Source: Pigoraptor vietnamica | Taxonomy: Eukaryota; Opisthokonta; Filasterea | Direction of reading: 5' to 3' | Length of the DNA stretch: 10,180 nucleotides | NCBI GenBank assembly: GCA_943704525.1 | Contig: CALSCQ010002149.1 | Span: forward strand, 1 to 10,180 | In this document: piece by piece, positions 1-7,442 of the stretch | Position numbering within the stretch: the first letter of the stretch is position 1 | How the letters are laid out: each line of letters opens with the position of its first letter | Notes under the pieces: model-generated | Database searches by the model: none | Told to the model about the DNA's origin: nothing | The model's input: the letters and a program-made list of their open reading frames with translations, nothing else | Program-made: the position numbers and the translations under genes

Positions 1-111
<111 letters not shown>

Positions 112-242
112 CCCCGCGCACGTGCGTCTGTGTACAGTTTGATCATACTGTCTTGTGCCGATACGTATGCATTCTTTCAGCCGGCTAACCGGGCGACTTT
201 CTCTCAGCTCTGATTCACTATGACGTCTCATAATGCACTGTA

Positions 243-634
243 ATGACAGTCACAACAAGAAAAGCGGCCGCATCTACTGGCCGCGCTGTACCACCTCCTT
301 CGACAAAAGCGGCGCCGTCCGCCCACGAGAGTAGTCGTGAAACTGCAGCGACGAACGTAATCATGGCACCGGCAGTGCCCTCTGCCGCGCAATCTGCACA
401 GTCCACGTCCGGCGGCACCCTGGAGGCACGACGGGAGCGAGCGTACCCGGTCCCGTTGCCGCTCCGTTGCGGGCACAGCGCACGTGCGCGGGTTGTGGGA
501 AGGGTGACGTCAAGCTAGTGCGCAGGGTGCCTCGTCGTGCCGCTACTGTCAATGCTCCCTGCGACTGCCAGACCGGAGCCGCGTGGACGGAGCACCGAAA
601 GGAATGCGGGCAGCGCGGCGATGGGCGCGGGTGA
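243..634 (+). pseudogene. Degenerate MYND-type zinc-finger gene (frame-disrupted)
   Basis: An ATG at 243 opens an Ala/Pro/Ser-rich frame that ends at a TAG at 516. In a second frame the sequence continues with a Cys at 485, Cys-Gly-Lys at 494-502 and Leu at 515. After one extra base a third reading gives Cys 519 and Cys 528 (CAGC), and a further shift gives Arg-Tyr-Cys at 541-549. The second frame then resumes with Cys-Gln at 566, Trp 584, His 593 and Cys 605, stopping at 632. C-x2-C, C-x2-C, YC, CQ and W-x2-H-x3-C in this order is the ligand pattern of the MYND zinc finger, a protein-protein interaction module. What is seen is the ordered motif over three frames; that it is a decayed gene is inference. 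No splice sites that would repair the frame are visible. It could still be chance in GC-rich sequence, or reflect sequence errors. Confidence 0.4.
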
Positions 635-1136
635 TCGCTTGACGGGCTGGATTGCGGTTGAGCCTGCCGTGTGATGGGCCTGTGAGAATGAACTTGTTGG
701 TCGGTGAGAAGCGTGCTGTTCCTGCGAGGTGTGCGGGTAGAGCTGCATTAGACCATGACATTCCGCAAACTCGCTATGACCGGGAGTGCAGCTCGATCGG
801 CCTCGGCTGGCTTCCGCGACGTGACCATTGCATAATGCCATCCCACTCATCTTGGGGGTTTTATATACAACTTTTGTAGTGCAACTTTCCTCACATGTAC
901 GCACTTGGACCCGCGTACACACGTGTGCGTCACACTCTCATCCATGGGCAACGGCCGCGTTAAATCATGTCCGACTGGAACAAACATCAAGAGAGCGCGC
1001 GGCGAAACGCACATCGCACCACACACACCACAACGCGACGAGCGGCACGCGTGCGCCACGCCCGCGTACGCCCACTCGACGCACGTGTCGGCCTATGCGG
1101 CACATCCCACGCGTCGCACCCTCTGTCATGCACGCC
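635..1136. other. Intergenic spacer, no supported gene
   Basis: Short frames exist on both strands, but none shows a recognisable domain, splice pattern or consistent codon use. It holds an A/T-rich TATA-like element at 859-867 and CA-rich stretches around 1012-1032. It must contain the 3' end of the proline-rich gene on the minus strand, but I see no canonical AATAAA on that strand here. Confidence 0.5.
859..867 (-). promoter_or_regulatory. Orphan TATA-like element
   Basis: On the minus strand this reads TATATAAAA, a good match to a eukaryotic TATA box, in otherwise GC-rich sequence. The only downstream minus-strand candidate is a 70-codon frame from 761 to 549 with no recognisable content that lies antisense to the MYND-like relic. 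It may be a chance A/T island or the promoter of an unannotated transcript. Confidence 0.2.
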
Positions 1137-1745
1137 TTAGTGCTGGCCGGGCGGCTTGCCGGGCGGCTTGCCGGCGGGGGGCTTCGCGGTTCCCGAGGGG
1201 GGAGGCGCAGCGCCGCTCGACTTCGGGGGCGGAGGAAGGTCGGTGCGGGACGGGGGTGGGGGAGGGGGACGGCTGCCCGACGGCTTAGGGCCATTGGATT
1301 TCGGCGGCGGGGGAGGGGGGTGGTCACCACCGCCCGACGGCTTGGGACCGTCGCTCGGCTTAGGGCCATTGGATTTCGGCGGCGGGGGAGGGGGATGGTC
1401 ACCACCGCCCGACGGCTTGGGACCGTCGCTCGGCTTAGGGCCGTTGGAGTTCGGCGGCGGGGGAGGAGGGTGGTCACCACCGCCCGACGGCTTGGGACCG
1501 TCGCTCGGCTTAGGGCCGTTGGAGTTCGGCGGCGGGGGAGGAGGATGGTCACCACCGCCCGACGGCTTGGGACCGTCGCTCGGCTTAGGGCCATTGGATT
1601 TCGGCGGCGGGACGCTGCTAGGGCGGTTGCCCGGGCCACCAGGGGGAGGACCACCGGGACCGCCGCCGGGGGGTGGCGGGGGTGCAGGCATCGCAATCAC
1701 TGCGACGGCGAGCCCGAGGAGGGCGATGAGAAGGAGGGCGCGCAT
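1137..1745 (-). CDS. Secreted proline-rich tandem-repeat protein
   Basis: A single-exon frame of 202 residues. The ATG at 1745 is the first one downstream of a TATA-like box and has A at -3; the frame is open further upstream but has no ATG there. Residues 1-18 form a classic signal peptide (Met-Arg, then a Leu/Ile/Ala/Val core ending in a VIA cleavage site). The mature chain is almost wholly Pro, Gly, Ser, Lys, Asn and Asp, with no Cys and no globular domain. Four full copies plus a partial copy of a 25-residue unit (S-N/G-P-K-P-S-D-G-P-K-P-S-G3-D-H-P6 type) fill the middle, and the C-terminus carries KPPG repeats. Composition resembles extracellular matrix or cell-wall proline-rich proteins, probably glycosylated and extended, but no family is recognised. 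A Gly-rich reading on the opposite strand lacks an ATG and is its shadow. Confidence 0.75.
   Translation of the reverse strand: MRALLLIALLGLAVAVIAMPAPPPPPGGGPGGPPPGGPGNRPSSVPPPKSNGPKPSDGPKPSGGGDHPPPPPPNSNGPKPSDGPKPSGGGDHPPPPPPNSNGPKPSDGPKPSGGGDHPPPPPPKSNGPKPSDGPKPSGGGDHPPPPPPKSNGPKPSGSRPPPPPPSRTDLPPPPKSSGAAPPPSGTAKPPAGKPPGKPPGQH
1282..1606 (-). repeat. 75-bp coding minisatellite
   Basis: The motif GGCTTAGGGCC (plus strand) recurs at 1282, 1357, 1432, 1507 and 1582, exactly 75 bp apart, giving four full units and a partial fifth. Two subtypes occur, with CCATTGGATTT (units 1, 2, 5) or CCGTTGGAGTT (units 3, 4), encoding Lys or Asn at one position. Few other differences separate the copies, which indicates recent unit duplication. 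Each unit keeps the 25-codon frame of the proline-rich protein. Confidence 0.95.
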
Positions 1746-1886
1746 CGTTGCGGCCTGGATCAGGGCTGTTGCCGGGACTGCCAGTTGCTGTGCCGGTTCG
1801 GTTCTGCTTGTCGTGTTCGAATTCGTCACTGACGGCCCGTTGCGACTCCGGAGTGATTTGGGTGCAGCCGGCGCCGCGCAGGGACC

Positions 1887-1893
1887 TTAAATA
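1887..1893 (-). promoter_or_regulatory. TATA-like box of the proline-rich gene
   Basis: The minus strand reads TATTTAA within CGTATTTAAGG. A start of transcription about 25-30 nt downstream (near 1860) would give a leader of about 115 nt with no ATG before 1745. Position and lack of an upstream ATG support it; no experimental start site is available. Confidence 0.45.
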
Positions 1894-2044
1894 CGTGCGC
1901 GTGCGTCGGAGATTGCGTGTGGCGACAGCGAAGTGGGAGTGCCGCGTGTCACAGACGGCCACGAAAGAGAATACTGAGTGCAGTGTTCGACAGTCGGCCG
2001 TCCGGGCACGTGTCCAGCAGGCGCGGCCGAGCCTCTTTCGTCTG

Positions 2045-2114
2045 GTGTGTGCGTGCGTGCGTCGTGTGTGTGCGCGCGTGTATGTGTGTGTGTGCGTGTA
2101 TCAGTGTGCGCGCG
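2045..2114. repeat. TG/CG alternating purine-pyrimidine tract
   Basis: Interrupted GTGTGC, GTGCGT and CGCG blocks form about 70 bp of mostly alternating purine-pyrimidine sequence, a Z-DNA-prone composition, between the two divergent promoters. Confidence 0.8.
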
Positions 2115-2238
2115 TTCAGTGAAGCTGTGATACGGCAATGTGCAAGTGGAACGTGACACAGTCGGTCGCACAAAACAGAGGGACCAATCGCACGCACCCG
2201 CAACGCCCCTGTCACCATTCTCACTTGCCAGATCGAGA

Positions 2239-2251
2239 ATTGCCTGGCAAC
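2239..2251. promoter_or_regulatory. X-box-like (RFX) site 1
   Basis: ATTGCC-T-GGCAAC is an inverted repeat matching the X-box consensus GTNRCC-N(0-3)-RGYAAC at 11 of 12 half-site positions; the only mismatch is the first base. It lies 544 bp upstream of the RIIa/RS gene start codon. RFX factors bind X-boxes and control ciliary genes in animals. Binding here is inference. Confidence 0.35.
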
Positions 2252-2287
2252 CTAAAAGTTATTTCCGGGTTTGAAGGTACGAAATTG

Positions 2288-2297
2288 CCATATATGG
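2288..2297. promoter_or_regulatory. CArG-box-like site
   Basis: CCATATATGG is a perfect palindromic CC(A/T)6GG, the core bound by SRF-type MADS-box factors. It lies between the two X-box-like sites. The match is exact, but a ten-base motif can arise by chance. Confidence 0.35.
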
Positions 2298-2416
2298 TCC
2301 TAGCGTAACCGCTTTGTGCCATTATGTCCGGACATTGTTTGGGCAACACAGGGTAACACGAATAATTGTTACTGTTTTGTTACAGTCATCACGTGATCTG
2401 CGTGATCTTGTTGTCA

Positions 2417-2429
2417 GTTGCCTGGTGAC
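2417..2429. promoter_or_regulatory. X-box-like (RFX) site 2
   Basis: GTTGCC-T-GGTGAC has a perfect first half-site and one mismatch in the second (RGYAAC read as GGTGAC), with the same single T spacer as site 1. Extra isolated RGYAAC half-sites occur at 2342-2347 and 2352-2357. The site is 366 bp upstream of the RIIa/RS gene ATG. Confidence 0.35.
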
Positions 2430-2794
2430 ATTCCAGGCTCGCCGTGACGATGCCCTTATATCACGAGGATCCCAATTTCTGTGTCTGCTCCACATGCCAG
2501 TGGCCTGCATTCCACACTCGGCTGATGAAGGTACTGTTTGAACGAGAATGATCTCTGCCTGTTCGCTTTGGCACGGAGAAAAAGCCGCGCGTCTCGCCTG
2601 AAGAGAGGGGGTCTCTCTTGTTCGTTTCCCTACTCCGCGCGCCGCCAAGTGCTCACTACGCGACTGCGCTGGTGTCTGATCTCAGTCCCTTTCCACACAC
2701 ATTGAGGGGCATACCCGTCTCTCAATTTCCCATCCCATGGGCTGCTGACGGCGCGAATTTTCCTTGCGTCCTGCGCCCTGCTGTGCTGGGAACC

Positions 2795-5700
2795 ATGGCG
2801 ACGGCGCACCACCGCGTCCGCCCGCGAACGGCCGGGGATGGGCTGCCGGCGCCCTCGCCCTCGGGTCGCATCAAGCAGTACCTTGAGCACCACGAAATTG
2901 GCTCACTCTTCGAGGCGAGTTGGCGGAAGCTGCGGTGTAGATGATGCCAGCAGAGCGAGAGGGTGTTTGGGGAGAGTGATGCATGCTGTGCCTGTGATTA
3001 ATGCTACTTGTGAAGGGCAAATCTGGTGCAATCGCCTGAACATTCCAGTGTGTTGCACAGCACACTTTCTTTGCCGCCGTGTGTGGTGTGCGCACGTGTG
3101 AGCTTCTTATTAACAGGGGCCCACCGAAACCCTCTTGCGTGCGCAGAAGTTGATGTCGCGGCTCATTCACGACATGCCCGAGAAACCCCTTGTCTATCTC
3201 ATTGCCACGCTGCGCAAGATGTACGAGCGCGAACTGCTCGAGGCCGGCGTGCACGAAGACGCAGACTTCGACGCCGCGCTCGGCCGTCGCCGCCACGGAG
3301 AGAAGGACCCTCGCGGCCTCAGCTTGAGCCAATTGCGGTCGCCATCAGGTGCGTGGTAGGGGACAGTTTGGCCGTTGTGACAACGAGCGCACGTGTAGTT
3401 TGTTCCTGTGTGCGACGGCGGTTTTCTGGACTTAGGAGGCCTAATAGCAGCTGTGTGCGCACACACTCACGTGTTTTGTGCGTGCACACACACACACACG
3501 CGCGCGCAGCCATTCCGCATCTCCCAAAGATATCGCAGGGCGACCTCCTCCGCCAGCGCAAGTTTGACAGGACGGCCGACTCGCGTGAGTAACACATAAC
3601 CGCTTATCTTTCTGGGCCACCAAGGCGTGCCTTTCGTCTGTTTTTCTGCCGCGCGCTGCATTCGCGCCTTTCTTTACGAGATATCGCACTTAATTGTGAA
3701 CGATATCGCGCCACAAATCAGCACCGCCGTATCTCCCACCCACTTCCAATCTCGCAACGCACGGCGCGCACACGTACTCACCCACCCATCTGTCGCCTCT
3801 CAGTGCGCGCGACGGCCCTTCACGCGTCGATGGTCATGCCGGAGCCGCCAAAGACCGGCAAGCCTTCGTCCGCGCGCCGCTCCCTGCTCGCGCGTCCACG
3901 CAGTGCCGCGCCCATCGGCCGGAGTGCGGGGGACTATCTCGACTCGGATGACGCCGCGTCGGTGACGTCGGGGGATTCGTCGGTTGTTATTCCCGTGCGC
4001 CCGAAGACGGCCATGCTTCCCTCCCTCAGGTGGGAATGGGAGCTGTGCATTAGCATGTGTATACGTGTGTGTCTGTGTGTCTGCGTGTGTGTGTATACTT
4101 CAGTGTACGTGTGTATTTGTGTGTTTGTACGGATGGTTGAGAAGCCGTGTGTGTGTGTGTGTGTGTGCGTGTACTATAGTTTACGTGTGTATTTGTGTGC
4201 GTGCACGGATGGTTGGGGAGCCGTGATATGGCTGCGTCTGTTAAACTCAGTGCATGCTTGCCAATCGAGCAGGGCCACGCGGCCGCCGAGTGTCACGCGT
4301 GCCCGCACGCCCTCCCCACCGCGCGACGAAGGGCGCAAGTCCCGCTCCCGCTCGCGTTCGAAGAGCCGCCGCCGCTCTCGGTCCCGTTCCAAGTCACGTG
4401 CTCGTGAGCAGAAGCAGTCGACGCCGCCAAAGGATGCCCACGCGCACGCGCACGGTGAAGGTGCGCGCGCGTCGTCCAAAGAGCGCGGCCGCTCGCGATC
4501 GCCCAAGCGCGCTGAGGGAGAGCGCCCTCCGAAGGACGAGCCGACGCACTCGAAATCGCGAAGCATGAGCCGCACGCGTGAGGCGGCGAAGGACGAGGGA
4601 CACGGCCACGCCGCCCCTGTGCCCGCGCATCGGTCGCTCAGCCGCAGCCGAGCGCCGTCCGTGGAGCGGCCCGTGTCACGTGCCGAGATGGTGGCGCAGG
4701 GCGCGTCATCTGGGCCGGTGGGGTCGGACAAGAAGGAGGAGAAGCGCGAGGATGGGCACAGGGCATCGTCACGTGCGCCGTCACGTGCGCACTCGCCGAT
4801 TCGCGAAGAGAAGGAGAAGGGGGATAAGGAGGAAAAGAAGGAGGAGAAGAAAGAGCGGCGACGCAGCCGGAGCAGGTCGCGTGCGCGCGAGGAGACGGCC
4901 CACCACGAGGCGTCCGATGCCATTGACGGGTGCGTGTGCTGTACGCACGGTCTTTGTGTGGCCGTCCGCACATATGGAACGCATTGCTGATGTTACCGAG
5001 AGATATGCTTGATGTGCCGTTGCTAAGCTGTGCACGACGCTTCCCCGCGCAGCCGCGCCCTCATCCAGCGACAGCAGGACGAGCGTCGGCGGCAGCTCGA
5101 GAGCCTCCTCGAGGCTGAGACCGCCCATCACGGTGAGTTGTCTCCCCCATTCTCCGTTCGTATTTTGCGCGCCCTCGTGTTCCATTGCGCGACATGTTGT
5201 GGACGCTTTTCTCTGATGTCATCGTTCATATTAGTTCTACTTCTACTTGTCCTCACTTTCGCACTCTCGCCATCGATCGTTATTGCACAGACGGCCACGA
5301 CAAGCGCGCCACGGGAATCAACCCAGAAATCGTGGAGTTGGCACATAAGGCGCACGTGTCGCTGAGCATTTGCGCCCGCTGTGCGCGCACGATTGAGCAG
5401 GAAGAGATTGCGCTGCTTGACGACGAGGGGCTCGGGCGCGTGAGCAAGTGGCTCGACCGCCAGAGGGAAGCTGCGGAGCACGGTGGGTCGCTATGCCGCT
5501 TGGAAGGCGCTCTACAGACCCACGCACGAACGCACGCACGCATGCACACGCACACACACACGCACACGCACACGTAGAGATGGGTTCTGCTTCTGAGCCA
5601 CACGCATCAATCATCACATCTACGCACTACGCCCACGTGAGCTTGTTTTTGACGCTGGCATTCCTCCGCCCAGCAGAAGTGATTCGCGTCGAGGAACAGA

Positions 5701-7442
5701 TCCGTGACATCATGGAGCGTGCGGAACTGTCGGCGTCGGACTCGTCCAGCTCCAGCTCGTCCTCCGAGAGCGACGATGACGACGATCACGACGACCACAA
5801 GCGGCGCCACAGCCACCGCCACGCCAGCAGGAGTCGCAGCCGTAGCAGGAGTCGCAGCCGAAGCAGGAGTCGCAGCCGCAGCGGAAGACGCTCCCGGCAC
5901 GAACACTTTGAGGGTGAAGGGGACGTGCGCGAGGAACGGTCACACGGCACGCGCCCGCCCAGCAGGAACCATGGGCGTGGAACACCAAGCCCGAAGATAT
6001 CGCGCCATCACGACGACGATGGCCGGGACGAAGAGCGGAGAGAGCACAGGTCACGCAGCCGAAGCCGCGGCAGTCACGAGTCGCACGAGAGGACACGTAG
6101 CAGGTCGCGGTCGCGGCACGGCCACTCGCGTCGTCGCAAGGTGGTGGACTTTTGGGAGGATGTTTCGGCGTCGTCGGCGATCCAAACGGACACGAACGAC
6201 TCGATGACGGAGAGCGACGCGCCCGCACGCCTGTCGCACGCGCGGAGCGAGAGCCGCCGTGAGGAACTGAGGATGTCGGACCGAGGAGACTTTGCGGGCA
6301 GCCCACTGCGGCGCACGTGGAAGGTGGAGGATAGGAGCGACGACTACACCGACTCGGCAAGTGACGGTGGGTTCGATTTTACGAGGCTGTGTTTTTTTTT
6401 TTTTCAAATTGGAAATTATTTGAAGCTGTAATGCGTACACTGTTGTTGTTGGGCCTCTTGCAACGCGGTCCCTCATCCCTCTCGCCCCTCTCTGCTGTGC
6501 AGTGCACACACACCGCCACGCCGAAAGCGCGCCATCGCGCCTTCGCTCGCACTTTTTGCCCTCGTCGTCGTCGGATTCCAGCGGTGAGTTGTGGTCGCTC
6601 GTTCTTGAGACACAACAACATGCGCAAGAATCGTCGTCATGAAACACTGCAAGAAATCGTCGTCATGAAACGCACACACGCGCAAACGACGCATCGCGCG
6701 CATTCAACGTACCGCGACTGACAGTTAGTCCCCTTTGTTCCCCCCTCCCTCAGACGAAGAGGACCACCCATTCTGGTCGTCCGAAAACCGCCCGCCGTCC
6801 ACCATCCGCACGCGTCCTCCGTCACGTGACGCGCGCCCTTCGTCTCCCACGATGGAGGGCCGCCCGCCCAGCCGCAACGGGGGCGCCTCTCGCGCACACA
6901 GCAGGAGTAACAGCAGGAGCGGGAGCCCCACGCTCGTCAAAGACTCGTCGCACCCGATTTATTCTCTCGTCGGCCGCTTTGAGGCAGACTCTTCCGACGA
7001 CGCACACGGGCACGCGCACGGGCCCAGCGTCTCCCACTCGCACTCCTCGCGGCACTCGCATTCGCACTCCGTGCACCGTGAGCGCAAGCCCCGTTCGCGG
7101 TCGACATCCCGCTCTGCGATCCCTCTCGACGAGAGCGACGCTGAAATTGTGTCGATTCGCCCCGTGCCGCCAAGCCGCTCGGGGACGTCCCTTGCGCGCG
7201 AGCACGCCCTCAGCAGCTCGCACGCAGGCACTCCCTCTTCGTCGATCGGCCGCGTGAGCGTCGTCGCAGTGCACCCCACACGGGCGTCGACGTCCGGTGC
7301 ATACGGACGCACGTCGCCCACACACGACGGTCACGGGCGCCACGCCGTGAGCCAGTCGACGTCGTTTACGGACGGCATTCCCATAACGATTGTGAAGAGT
7401 CGTTCGTCGAGCCGTGCGGGTGGGCGCGAGGAGTTCTTCTGA
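2795..7442 (+). CDS. RIIa-domain, Arg/Ser-rich large protein (10 exons)
   Basis: Exons by splice motif and phase: 2795-2914, 3147-3348, 3510-3584, 3804-4029, 4273-4929, 5053-5132, 5291-5482, 5677-6366, 6503-6583, 6754-7442 (stop TGA). Joined length is 3012 nt, 1003 residues. The ATG has an ideal context (ACCATGG). Residues about 25-65 form an RIIa/DPY30-like dimerisation-docking helix pair (IKQYLEHHEIGSLFE, then LMSRLIHDMPEKP), closest in my recollection to the C8orf34-type cAMP-kinase-regulator-like proteins. Residues 231-250 are RS dipeptides, followed by a Lys/Glu-rich charged stretch. Residues about 427-535 are predicted helical with a CARC motif. Then come Ser8, an Asp-rich run, nine SR dipeptides (about 568-585) and a Ser/His-rich tail. 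Such docking domains bind AKAP-type helices in PKA scaffolds and flagellar radial spokes; RS tracts suggest phosphorylation or nuclear-speckle association. No function is assigned firmly. All introns keep frame; donors are mostly GTGNGT. Confidence 0.75.
2867..3221 (+). other. RIIa/DPY30-like docking domain, split by intron 1
   Basis: The coding parts 2867-2914 and 3147-3221 give a helix-loop-helix with the family hallmarks: an I-x2-YL-x3-I-x2-LFE first half and an L-x3-L-x4-P-x2-P-x3-LI second half. Only joining 2914 to 3147 restores this register. Family knowledge: these domains dimerise into a four-helix bundle that receives an amphipathic anchoring helix. It also resembles the N-termini of some adenylate kinases, but no kinase domain follows. 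Confidence 0.75.
2915..3146 (+). other. Intron 1, GC-AG type
   Basis: The donor is GAG|GCGAGT and the acceptor GCGCAG|AAG, phase 0, 232 nt. GT alternatives nearby (2919, 2933) do not give an open frame into the second half of the docking domain. A tandem acceptor CAGAAG (3144-3149) would add or drop one Lys. Confidence 0.65.
3452..3507. repeat. TG/CA/CG tract abutting the intron 2 acceptor
   Basis: TGTGCGCACAC, CACGTG, GTGCGTGCACAC, a CA run and CGCGCGCAG run directly into the 3' splice site at 3509. The acceptor thus lacks a normal pyrimidine tract and has CA/CG alternation in its place. Confidence 0.85.
4030..4272 (+). other. Intron 4 with TG tracts and a 76-bp duplication
   Basis: Donor CAG|GTGGGA, acceptor GAGCAG|GGCC, phase 2, 243 nt. 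The interior is TG/TA-rich. The blocks TACGTGTGTATTTGTGTG (4106 and 4182) and ACGGATGGTTG (4129 and 4205) recur at a constant 76 bp, showing a diverged tandem duplication. The acceptor has a weak polypyrimidine tract. Confidence 0.75.
5053..5482 (+). other. Helical CxxC middle region (exons 6-7)
   Basis: Exon 6 (5053-5132) and exon 7 (5291-5482) encode a Gln/Arg/Glu-rich helix followed by a segment with SICARCART, acidic LLDDEG and a WLDRQREAAEH helix that continues into exon 8. Apart from the docking domain it is the only part of the protein with globular composition. The single C-x2-C could ligate metal on dimerisation, but no second pair is visible. I do not recognise the family. Confidence 0.5.
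5521..5574. repeat. CA/CG microsatellite in RIIa-gene intron 7
   Basis: CGAACGCACGCACGCATGC grades into CACACG/CA repeats within the 194-nt intron 5483-5676. On the sense strand this is a CA tract, about 100 nt before the acceptor. Confidence 0.9.
5740..6120 (+). other. Ser/Asp run and RS-dipeptide domain in exon 8
   Basis: Exon 8 (5677-6366) encodes eight consecutive Ser, an Asp/His-rich run, then nine SR dipeptides and further SRSRSR clusters to about 6118. At DNA level the SR block is an 18-bp unit, AGCAGGAGTCGCAGCCGN, repeated three times at 5826-5879 with changes only in the last base. RS dipeptides are SRPK/CLK-type phosphorylation substrates in known SR proteins; no RRM domain is present, so this is not a classical SR splicing factor. 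Confidence 0.8.
6503..6583 (+). other. 81-nt phase-symmetric exon 9
   Basis: A strong pyrimidine tract (CCTCTCTGCTGTGCAG) precedes 6503 and a consensus GTGAGT donor follows 6583. The 81 nt are open when entered in phase 1 and leave in phase 1, encoding a His/Ser-rich piece ending in Ser/Asp that joins smoothly to the acidic start of exon 10. It could be skipped without frame loss and is a candidate cassette exon. The flanking introns are 136 and 170 nt. Confidence 0.7.
6624..6671 (+). repeat. Short direct repeat in intron 9
   Basis: GCAAGAATCGTCGTCATG (6624-6641) recurs at 6649 with one extra A, both followed by AAAC; the spacing is 25 bp. It is a simple tandem duplication with no evident role. 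Confidence 0.8.

Larger units (their letters stand above)
1894..2794. other. Divergent intergenic / promoter region
   Basis: This spacer separates the minus-strand proline-rich gene from the plus-strand RIIa/RS gene. It contains a TG/CG alternating tract (2045-2114), then an A/T-richer stretch (about 2220-2560) with X-box-like sites at 2239-2251 and 2417-2429 and a CArG box at 2288-2297. A three-codon upstream ORF (ATG at 2737, TGA at 2746-2748) lies 46 nt before the RIIa-gene start and may be in its leader. Short frames in this region show no recognisable protein features. Confidence 0.6.

Noticed and set aside
504-526. Mini-intron that might repair the MYND frame
   Set aside because: GTGACG...GCGCAG would be only about 22 nt, far shorter than the other introns here, and would not fix the later shifts.
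515-922. Minus-strand 135-codon frame and the nested 70-codon frame from 761
   Set aside because: No recognisable domain or splice logic; composition is that of random GC-rich sequence, and it lies opposite the MYND-like motif. Kept only as a possible target of the TATA-like element.
1282-1606. Regular repeats as a CRISPR array
   Set aside because: Repeats are directly tandem without unique spacers, encode an in-frame protein repeat, and the DNA is eukaryotic.
1156-1890. Long plus-strand Gly-rich frame opposite the proline-rich gene
   Set aside because: It begins at TTG with no ATG and no signal peptide; the minus strand has an ATG, a signal peptide and a TATA-like box. The Gly runs are the complement of Pro codons.
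4174-4971. 265-codon minus-strand frame antisense to exon 5
   Set aside because: Mirror of the RS-coding exon (Ser/Arg codons read as Arg/Ser/Leu); the plus strand has matching splice sites and phases.
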